A stretch of DNA of 10,409 bases from Bacteroidales bacterium (GTDB taxonomy: Bacteria > Bacteroidota > Bacteroidia > Bacteroidales > UBA932): positions 1 through 10,409 of the forward strand of contig JAGBSL010000085.1 in NCBI GenBank assembly GCA_017631875.1. Direction: 5' to 3'. Positions 1 to 4,884 of the stretch are shown one piece after another. Under the pieces are notes generated by a model. It was not told the origin of the DNA. It worked only from the letters and a program-made list of their open reading frames with translations, and searched no databases. Numbering within the stretch: the stretch's first letter is position 1; every line of letters starts with the position of its first letter. A program made the position numbers and the translations under genes.

Positions 1-182
1 ATAAAGAACATTATAGAGGATTATTTGCAGAGCCATCAGTCGGAGTTAAGTTCAATTGTGCCGGCAAGAGGGCAAATGTAGGCCTTGCTTATGCGCTTGA
101 CGGTGTATTGGATAGAACAACAGATGCCTACATAAGAAGGAACTATCCGCAGTTCCGTTTAAAGTTTGGTATTGAATTCTAA
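1..182 (+). CDS. C-terminal end of a probable outer-membrane beta-barrel protein (partial)
   Basis: Reading from base 3, an open frame of 59 codons runs to a TAA at 180-182; the 5' part lies outside the window. The visible tail alternates hydrophobic and polar residues and ends in the aromatic-rich pattern FRLKFGIEF, with a terminal Phe. That is the usual signature of the last strand of an outer-membrane beta-barrel. The residues GVKFNCAGKRANVGLAYALDG would fit preceding strands. The stop codon shares a base with the first ATG of the next open frame (TAATG at 180-184), and the next gene also encodes an exported protein, so the two are probably one transcription unit. The family cannot be named from the tail alone. 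Barrel identity is inferred from the C-terminal pattern only. Confidence 0.55.
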   Translation, partial: KEHYRGLFAEPSVGVKFNCAGKRANVGLAYALDGVLDRTTDAYIRRNYPQFRLKFGIEF

Positions 183-193
183 TGATATTGACT

Positions 194-622
194 ATGAAAC
201 GTTTTGTATATGCTATAGCACTTGTTGCAACAATGTTCTTTGCATCGTCATGTGAAGAAACAATTTTTGAGAAGGAAGGAGATTGGGATCCGATCGAGTT
301 GGATAAGACTCATGTGAATTTTCCTCCAGAGGGTGGACAGAATACGGTATCTGCCCTGAACTATAGCAGATGGTGGATTAACGGAGGATATGAATCCTCA
401 TATCAAGATTATATACACGCGACCTCATCTGGTGGAGACGAAACATGTACCTATGATGTCCTTGACGGCGGCTGGTATCACGTCATTGTTCCGGATAAAG
501 GAAAGAGCAATACAATCATCATAACAGTAGATCCGCTCAGCGGAGATGGAAATCCACGTGAGGCTATCATTGAAATGCAAGCAGGCGATGCATTTACGAA
601 GATCAGCATAGCACAGCAATAA
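194..622 (+). CDS. Small BACON-like lipoprotein
   Basis: The likely start is the ATG at 194, giving 142 residues, because it opens directly into a lipoprotein signal peptide: Lys2-Arg3, a hydrophobic stretch 4-18, and lipobox ASSC with the lipidated Cys at 20. An upstream in-frame ATG at 182 overlaps the previous stop but would only add four residues. Directly after Cys20 come Glu21 and Glu22, and acidic residues at this place can act as a surface-export signal in Bacteroidota lipoproteins. The mature part resembles a BACON-type immunoglobulin-like domain: a 'V-F-GG-V' first strand, a Trp pair near residue 60, and a last segment of the form 'I-I-VDP..GDGNPREAIIEMQAGD..TKISIAQQ', which matches the usual R-x-A-x-I ... 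I-x-I-x-Q ending. BACON domains are generally thought to bind glycans or mucin, but single-domain lipoproteins like this have no settled function. It probably belongs with the partial barrel protein upstream. Confidence 0.72.
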   Translation: MKRFVYAIALVATMFFASSCEETIFEKEGDWDPIELDKTHVNFPPEGGQNTVSALNYSRWWINGGYESSYQDYIHATSSGGDETCTYDVLDGGWYHVIVPDKGKSNTIIITVDPLSGDGNPREAIIEMQAGDAFTKISIAQQ

Positions 623-687
623 CTCTATCAGGACCAGTCACATTCGCCTCGGCATCAAGGGCTGGCCATCGGTCTCCTCTTCAACTT

Positions 688-1356
688 CTAATATATAAAC
701 GGAATAATCCTGTATTTCACCTTCTGCAAGTATTCCTTGTAGCCTTCAAGGTCTTCAGCGAGGATTTTCTCCTCGCTGTTCATTCGCTTGTGGATTATCG
801 GGATGTATGTCAGCGTGATGATGAATGAAGGGATGGATCCGAGTATCAAAGGCATGGACAGGAACAGCAGGAGAGTTGCTGAATACATGGGATGGCGGAC
901 GACACCGTAGAGTCCTGTGTCCACGACCTTCTGGTTTTCCTGTACTTCGATTGTGCGTGACAGGTAGGCATTCTCCCTCATTACTTCCGCATACATCACA
1001 TATCCTGCAAGGAAGATGGCTGCAGCTATCCATGTGAGTGCTGGGGGCATAGGCATCCATCCGTATCTGAAATTCAGTCCGGCGAGGACGAATGCAGCTA
1101 TGAACATTAGTCCCGACAATGCGACGACTGTCTTCTGTTCTGTCTGCTTCTCCTTGGCATTCAGTCTTTTGCGAAGAAGGTCGGGATTTTTGGCGATCAT
1201 TACCAACCCGGCTATGAACATCGGGATGAACAGGGTGCCGAGCAGTACCCAGCCCTGCCAGAAATCCAGTGTGCCTGCCGGAATGAATGTAAGTGCTCCT
1301 GTAAGTAATATGCCTGAGAACAGTTTTACAAGGCCGTCAATGATCAGTTTCTTCAT
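688..1356 (-). CDS. Isoprenylcysteine carboxyl methyltransferase-family membrane protein
   Basis: This 222-residue integral membrane protein has about five hydrophobic segments (roughly residues 10-28, 33-53, 77-94, 105-123 and 158-185). The signature of the ICMT/PEMT methyltransferase superfamily is near the end: G148-L-Y-x-x-x-R-H-P-M-Y158, followed by a conserved acidic stretch and Tyr pair (E195-E196, Y206, Y209). These elements bind S-adenosylmethionine in the family. Bacterial members have varied and mostly unknown small hydrophobic substrates, so the name is a family label, not a function. The ATG at 1356 is chosen because it overlaps the menG TGA as ATGA (1353-1356), implying translational coupling. 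Any longer reading would run antisense-free but out of frame through menG and shows no protein character. Co-transcription with menG suggests a lipid or quinone-related methylation, which is inference. The 3' end converges on the upstream lipoprotein region. Confidence 0.82.
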   Translation of the reverse strand: MKKLIIDGLVKLFSGILLTGALTFIPAGTLDFWQGWVLLGTLFIPMFIAGLVMIAKNPDLLRKRLNAKEKQTEQKTVVALSGLMFIAAFVLAGLNFRYGWMPMPPALTWIAAAIFLAGYVMYAEVMRENAYLSRTIEVQENQKVVDTGLYGVVRHPMYSATLLLFLSMPLILGSIPSFIITLTYIPIIHKRMNSEEKILAEDLEGYKEYLQKVKYRIIPFIY

Positions 1357-2051
1357 TTCTTGATTCCTATATACATGTGACATATACCCATGGTGAATGA
1401 CTTCTTGCGCACCTGCCCGAAGCCTGCTTCCTGCATCATTTCCATGAACTTTTCCGGGGCAGGGAAGCGCAGGACTGATGAAGGAAGGTATTCGTATGCT
1501 CCTCTGTTGCCTGATACCCATCCGCCGATTGCGGGGAGGATCTTCAGGAAGTAGAGCTTGTAGCACCACCTTACGATTGGGTTTCTCGGTATGGAGAGTT
1601 CCAGGATCACGAGCTTGCCTTCGGGCTTCAACACCCTGTGCATTTCTGTGAGTCCTTTCGGGAGATTCTCAAAGTTGCGCACACCGAAGGCTACGCCTAT
1701 CCTGTCGAATGTCTCATCTTCATATGGCATTGCTTCACAGTCTCCGGTCTGCAGCTCGGCAGTGATGCCTTCCTTGCAGCATTTCTCTCTGCCTATCTTC
1801 AGCATGCCTTCTGAGAGGTCTATGCCTGTTACCTTGGATCCTTGGGGAGCTGCCTTGGCGATTTCTATGGTGAAGTCGCATGTTCCGCAGGCCTCGTCAA
1901 GAATGTTGAGAGGCTCTGCACTGTCAGCGATTTCCCTGACGGCTTTCCTTCGCCATGATTTGTCGATGTTCAGTGACAGAATATGGTTAAGTCTGTCATA
2001 GTCGCCTGCTATGTTGTCGAACAGTTTCCTTATACCTTCTTTCTTTGCCAT
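1353..2051 (-). CDS. menG: Demethylmenaquinone methyltransferase (MenG/UbiE family)
   Basis: This 232-residue enzyme carries out the last step of menaquinone synthesis, SAM-dependent C-methylation of demethylmenaquinone, in the cytoplasm at the membrane. The family signatures are clear: YDRLNHILSLNIDKSWRRKA (18-37), SAM motif I LDEACGTCD (51-59), acidic D78 in TGIDLS, GDCEAMPYEDETFD (103-116), AFGVRNFENL (121-130) and YEYLPSSV (186-193). Length is normal for the family. The start at MAKKEG (2051) is preferred over an in-frame ATG at 2084. The upstream choice adds an unconserved hydrophobic tail and lies beyond a good -7 promoter element (2073-2080), so the transcript probably begins inside that extension. 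The TGA stop overlaps the start of the ICMT-family gene. Bacteroidales rely on menaquinone for anaerobic fumarate respiration, which fits. Confidence 0.95.
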   Translation of the reverse strand: MAKKEGIRKLFDNIAGDYDRLNHILSLNIDKSWRRKAVREIADSAEPLNILDEACGTCDFTIEIAKAAPQGSKVTGIDLSEGMLKIGREKCCKEGITAELQTGDCEAMPYEDETFDRIGVAFGVRNFENLPKGLTEMHRVLKPEGKLVILELSIPRNPIVRWCYKLYFLKILPAIGGWVSGNRGAYEYLPSSVLRFPAPEKFMEMMQEAGFGQVRKKSFTMGICHMYIGIKK

Positions 2052-2072
2052 ATCCTGTATTGGTATTATATA

Positions 2073-2080
2073 CAAATTTA
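2073..2080 (-). promoter_or_regulatory. Putative menG promoter -7 element
   Basis: On the minus strand this reads TAAATTTG, matching the Bacteroidota -7 consensus TAnnTTTG. Transcription would start about 15 bases upstream of the chosen menG ATG at 2051. I see no clear TTTG at the expected -33 spacing, so the call rests on one element and its position. Confidence 0.5.
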
Positions 2081-2104
2081 TCAATTATTTGGATATTATG
2101 GAGT

Positions 2105-2361
2105 ATTCCAGTGAACTATTGTGGCCTAAACTTCATTAGAACTGTCATTATGATGCTGTGAGGTAGTCATATTTATCGTTCCAGTGAACTATTATGGTCT
2201 AAACTTCACTAGAACTATCATTGTGATGCTGTGAGGTAGTCATATTTATCGTTCCAGTGAACTATTGTGGTCTAAACTTCACTAGAATTATCATTGTGAT
2301 GCTGTGAACCATGCATATTTGTAGTTCTGGTGAGCTTTTATATGGTAAACTTCACTAGAAC
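2105..2361. repeat. 73-bp tandem repeat array, 3 full copies plus a partial copy, made of inverted 12-nt cores
   Basis: Units begin at 2105, 2178, 2251 and 2324, exactly 73 bp apart. The first two differ at about six positions; the third diverges only in its last 17 or so bases; the fourth keeps only its two core motifs. Each unit contains a core close to GTTCCAGTGAAC followed 14 bases later by its inverse, close to CTTCACTAGAAC (for example 2178-2189 and 2204-2215), so each unit can form a hairpin or cruciform of about 10 paired bases. The array fills most of the 450-bp gap between the divergent menG and desulfoferrodoxin promoters and has no coding capacity. There is no separate spacer content, so it is not a CRISPR array. 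Function is unknown; an operator array, a structured DNA element or slippage-grown non-functional DNA are all possible. Confidence 0.9.
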
Positions 2362-2383
2362 TTCACGAAGGAAGTTCTAGTGA
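2352..2383. repeat. Perfect 13-bp palindrome ending the tandem array
   Basis: TCACTAGAACTTC (2352-2364) is followed by a 6-base loop and its exact reverse complement (2371-2383). It uses the same core as the 73-bp repeats but in a tighter, perfectly matched arrangement, about 40 bases before the desulfoferrodoxin -33 box. No U-run follows, so it is unlikely to be a simple terminator; it could be an operator or the end of a small palindromic element. Confidence 0.8.
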
Positions 2384-2421
2384 TATTTTGGCATGGATAA
2401 TGTAATTTTAAATGAAATAAA

Positions 2422-2452
2422 TTTGTATTATTCAAAATTAGTTGTACATTTG
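2422..2452 (+). promoter_or_regulatory. Promoter of the desulfoferrodoxin operon
   Basis: TTTG (2422-2425), a 19-base spacer and TACATTTG (2445-2452) match the Bacteroidota primary sigma consensus TTTG-N19-21-TAnnTTTG exactly. Transcription would start near 2459, giving an A-rich leader of roughly 42 bases before the ATG at 2502. Confidence 0.85.
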
Positions 2453-2501
2453 CAATAAATTAGAAAGATTCAAAATAAGAACACTTTAAAAACGAATAGA
2501 T

Positions 2502-2873
2502 ATGTCAGTGAAATTTTATAGATGCCGCCATTGCGGTAACGTTATACAGAAGGTTGTAGACAGTAAGGTTCCGGTTGTTTGCTGCGGCGAAAAGATGGAG
2601 GAACTGGTACCAGGAACAGTAGATGCAAGTCTTGAGAAGCATGTACCTGTTGTAACAAGGCTCGATGAGAACACTCTCAAGATCCAGGTCGGCAGCGTAG
2701 AGCACCCGATGCTCCCGGAACACCACATCGCATTTGTCTACATAGAGACAGAGAACGGTGGAATCCGTGTGGACCTCAAGGACAAGCCAGAGGCGACAGT
2801 ATACTGCAGCGACAAGCCTGTAGCGGTTTATGAGTACTGCAATCTCCACGGACTTTGGAAGACAGAATTATAA
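2502..2873 (+). CDS. dfx: Desulfoferrodoxin (superoxide reductase, two iron centres)
   Basis: The 123-residue protein reduces superoxide to hydrogen peroxide in the cytoplasm without producing oxygen, a defence typical of anaerobes. Both iron centres are visible. The N-terminal rubredoxin-like centre I has Cys8, Cys11 and the Cys27-Cys28 pair (desulforedoxin type). The catalytic centre II has His47, His68, His74, Cys113 and His116, giving the four-His, one-Cys site. The conserved Glu45-Lys46 that gate the active site precede His47. Length fits class I desulfoferrodoxin. It starts at the only sensible ATG, behind a perfect promoter, and is followed after 22 bases by a tiny DNA-binding-like protein, with a terminator after that. 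Electron donors such as rubredoxin are not encoded nearby. Confidence 0.96.
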   Translation: MSVKFYRCRHCGNVIQKVVDSKVPVVCCGEKMEELVPGTVDASLEKHVPVVTRLDENTLKIQVGSVEHPMLPEHHIAFVYIETENGGIRVDLKDKPEATVYCSDKPVAVYEYCNLHGLWKTEL

Positions 2874-2895
2874 TTAGTTAATAATAGTTGTTGTT

Positions 2896-3072
2896 ATGGA
2901 TAAGCAGAAAGTATTGAACTCAATGAAAGAGGCTGGGAAGCCTGTATCTGCCGGTGAGGTGGCCACATTGACCGGCCTTGATAAAAAAATTGTTGATAAG
3001 GTGTTTACGGAGCTGAAGAAAGAGGGGGCGATCATTTCACCTGTCAGGTGTAAATGGACACCAGCTGAGTAA
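2896..3072 (+). CDS. Small winged-helix-like DNA-binding protein next to desulfoferrodoxin
   Basis: This 58-residue frame starts at ATG 2896 and stops at TAA 3070-3072. The protein reads as a compact helix-turn-helix with a wing: helix 1 (about 3-12, KQKVLNSMKEAG), helix 2 'SAGEVATLTG' (18-27), recognition helix 'DKKIVDKVFTELKKEG' (29-44), and a beta-wing 'AIISPVRCKWTPAE' (45-58). This is the layout of minimal winged-helix domains in MarR- or ArsR-like regulators, though no ligand domain or metal-binding cluster is present; there is one Cys, at position 53. It is 22 bases after dfx and before a shared terminator, so it is co-transcribed. It could autoregulate the operon or be a protein-protein adaptor. 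It is clearly coding by codon pattern and domain shape, but its role is inferred. Confidence 0.78.
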   Translation: MDKQKVLNSMKEAGKPVSAGEVATLTGLDKKIVDKVFTELKKEGAIISPVRCKWTPAE

Positions 3073-3088
3073 TTGTACATAATGTGGT

Positions 3089-3119
3089 AAAGGCCGTGTC
3101 ATCAGATACGGCCTTTTTT
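3089..3119 (+). terminator. Intrinsic terminator of the dfx operon
   Basis: AAAGGCCGTGTC (3089-3100) pairs with GATACGGCCTTT (3105-3116) in a 12-bp stem with one G-U pair and an ATCA loop, and the 3' side runs into T6. It lies 17 bases after the stop of the small winged-helix gene. Confidence 0.93.
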
Positions 3120-3308
3120 AGTGTTCTGATACAACGACCGAAACTGCGTGTGGATTGACGATACACCATACTAAGAGGAGGGGAACCGTGTCAGGCGTCA
3201 CCTAAGTGTTTGGCTACTAGTGGTTTGTGTGAATGAGGGTGGGTTAAATTCTGATACCCTTTGTTTAGTAATATGTTGATTGATAGGTGCTTAAGTGCTG
3301 CTCGTTCT

Positions 3309-3339
3309 TTTGGGGGTTAACAGGATTGTGCTATATTTG
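3309..3339 (+). promoter_or_regulatory. Promoter of the IdeS-like lipoprotein gene
   Basis: TTTG (3309-3312), a 19-base spacer and TATATTTG (3332-3339) match the Bacteroidota consensus perfectly. The transcript should start near 3345, only about 13 bases before the ATG at 3358. The promoter therefore sits inside the longest open frame, which opens at 3295, and excludes that upstream start. The region 3121-3300 between the terminator and this promoter shows nothing I can name. Confidence 0.82.
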
Positions 3340-3357
3340 TATTTCAGATATGAACTC

Positions 3358-4770
3358 ATGAGAAGGATATTATACATATTGGGTCTGCTGGTGTTGCTGG
3401 CTTCTTGTGATCAGAGGCTTGAGATCGATGATCCGAAGGAGGAGGTGCAGAATCCTTTGCCTGATGGTGGTGGCAGTTCTGAAGATGGCGACTCGGACAT
3501 TGATTCCGGCGGTTCTGATACAGGTCAGGAAGGAACTGGTGGTAATCAGGGCGGTTCGGAAGGTGGTCAGGAAGGAAGTGGTGGGGATGAAAGTGGCTCG
3601 GAAGGCGGTTCGGAAGGAACTGGTGGGGATGATAGTGGCTCTGAATGTGGTCCTGAAGGGTCTGGTGACGATCAAGAGGGTGCAGGTGGTGATCAGGATG
3701 GCTCAGGCCCAGATAACGGCGGCTCTGATGGCATTGAGGGAGATGATACCGGTGGAGACGATGGAGATGGCGACTCTGATATGGACGATGGAGACAATGG
3801 CAGTGAAGGTGGGAATACGGATGACGGAGGCGGAAACTCCGATGAGGGCGGAGGCTCAGGTGGTGACATGGGATCCAGTGAGGATTCCGATGGAGACTCC
3901 GATGGTGGTTCTGGTGAAGATAGTAACTCCGGTGAAGAAGGGGACTCTGATGGTGAAGTGGAGACAGGTTTGACTGTGCGGTTTGCTGAAGGGGTCAGTC
4001 AGGAGTCCGGATGGTATGATGTGAATAAGGTCAAGGACGGAACTGTAAATGGAGACATCAACATGTGCTGGGCTGCAACTGCTGCGAATATATTGCAGTG
4101 GTGGCAGGACCGGTACGTGGAGCAGGGGAATGAACTGCCGGAAGGATGCCCTGACGGGAAAGGCGAGACATACGAGCTGGCTATAATGGAAGTGTTTCAT
4201 TCTCAGTGGGATAACACCTATGGCGGACATGCTTTCCATGCTGTCAAGTGGTATTTCGAGGGTGTGAATGTATGCGAAGGATGGAACAGACAGGCGCAAC
4301 CGTTACAGCGCGGCTCAGGCGGATACTTCAAGCATGCATGGGAACAGATAGAACCGTACATGTATACTGGACATGCTCTCGGATATACTCAGGATTACAA
4401 TAACTATTATCTGTGGGGTTCCGGCTCGGGACTGAATGCAGCAGGCAGACTGAAGGCTTTTACTGAGTTGGTTGAATTGTTCATAGATAAGGGCATGACC
4501 TCCATGGCGATAGCTCAGCGTGAGAATTATGGCGGAGTTCACCATTCAGTGACATTGTGGGGATATGAAAAGGATAATGAAACGGGACTCCTTACAAGGA
4601 TCTGGATCACGGATTCTGACGATAGTGCCCAGTGGCCTCGCGAACCGGTCCTTCATGAATATAAAGTAAGCAGCACAGAATCAGGCGCTATAAAGTTCAG
4701 CGGTGATGTCTATGCTGCATGTTATCCGGTTTCTCTATATCCCGTTTCCGGGTATCTTTCTGTTCGATAA
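3358..4770 (+). CDS. Surface lipoprotein with acidic stalk and IdeS/Mac-like cysteine protease domain
   Basis: The 470-residue protein has three parts. Residues 1-17 are a lipoprotein signal peptide (MRRILYILGLLVLLASC), with lipidated Cys17 and acidic residues soon after. Residues 36-203 are a low-complexity Gly/Ser/Asp/Glu stalk, including four 14-residue tandem repeats at 60-115. Residues 205-470 match the IdeS/Mac (peptidase family C66) fold by motif: GWYDVNK (218-224), the catalytic segment CWAATAANILQWW with Cys237, HHSVTLWGY with His396, and TDSD with Asp419 and Asp421. These align in order and spacing with the Cys, His and Asp residues of streptococcal IdeS, and Lys224 corresponds to its oxyanion-hole Lys. 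IdeS cuts IgG in the hinge; whether this protein cleaves immunoglobulin or another protein is unknown. The start at 3358 is set by the signal peptide and the promoter. It stands alone, flanked by terminator-type hairpins. Confidence 0.85.
   Translation: MRRILYILGLLVLLASCDQRLEIDDPKEEVQNPLPDGGGSSEDGDSDIDSGGSDTGQEGTGGNQGGSEGGQEGSGGDESGSEGGSEGTGGDDSGSECGPEGSGDDQEGAGGDQDGSGPDNGGSDGIEGDDTGGDDGDGDSDMDDGDNGSEGGNTDDGGGNSDEGGGSGGDMGSSEDSDGDSDGGSGEDSNSGEEGDSDGEVETGLTVRFAEGVSQESGWYDVNKVKDGTVNGDINMCWAATAANILQWWQDRYVEQGNELPEGCPDGKGETYELAIMEVFHSQWDNTYGGHAFHAVKWYFEGVNVCEGWNRQAQPLQRGSGGYFKHAWEQIEPYMYTGHALGYTQDYNNYYLWGSGSGLNAAGRLKAFTELVELFIDKGMTSMAIAQRENYGGVHHSVTLWGYEKDNETGLLTRIWITDSDDSAQWPREPVLHEYKVSSTESGAIKFSGDVYAACYPVSLYPVSGYLSVR
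3535..3702 (+). repeat. 42-bp coding tandem repeat in the acidic stalk
   Basis: Four degenerate 42-bp units encode 14-residue repeats of the type (T/S)GG(D/N)-x-x-GSEGG-x-EG, at protein residues 60-73, 74-87, 88-101 and 102-115. The fourth is the most diverged. The rest of the stalk is similar in composition but irregular. Such repeats commonly change in number by slippage, which would vary stalk length between strains. Confidence 0.75.
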
Positions 4771-4806
4771 AAGCTCGTGGCGTTTAACTATTTGGTATAC
4801 AGGCTT

Positions 4807-4852
4807 TTAAGGTGTGGTTATCCTTCAAAAAAGAAGGGTAACCACACCTTAA
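4807..4852. terminator. Long hairpin between convergent genes, probable bidirectional terminator
   Basis: A 20-bp stem (4807-4826 with 4833-4852) contains a single T-G pair and has a loop of six A. It lies 36 bases after the IdeS-like gene and 32 bases before the end of gadC on the other strand. Neither side has a strong T-run, so termination would depend on stem strength, or the hairpin may protect the 3' ends of both mRNAs. Confidence 0.72.
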
Positions 4853-4884
4853 GTTATTGATACGTAGCAGGTTGCCTGCCACGG

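Noticed and set aside
1357..1569. N-terminal extension of the ICMT-family protein
   Set aside because: The extra 71 residues run in an alternative frame through menG, lack any conserved pattern, and the ATGA overlap gives a better start.
2105..2400. CRISPR array between menG and dfx
   Set aside because: The whole 73-bp unit repeats, including the segments that would be spacers, and no cas genes are nearby.
3124..3257. 9-bp direct repeat TTCTGATAC at 3124-3132 and 3249-3257
   Set aside because: Too short to exceed chance in this stretch and not placed at any recognisable element boundary.
3407..3973. Long Arg/Val/Met-rich open frame overlapping the protease stalk
   Set aside because: It is a frame-shifted shadow of the Gly/Ser/Asp/Glu-rich repeats. 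It has no start signal of its own, while the main frame has a promoter and signal peptide.
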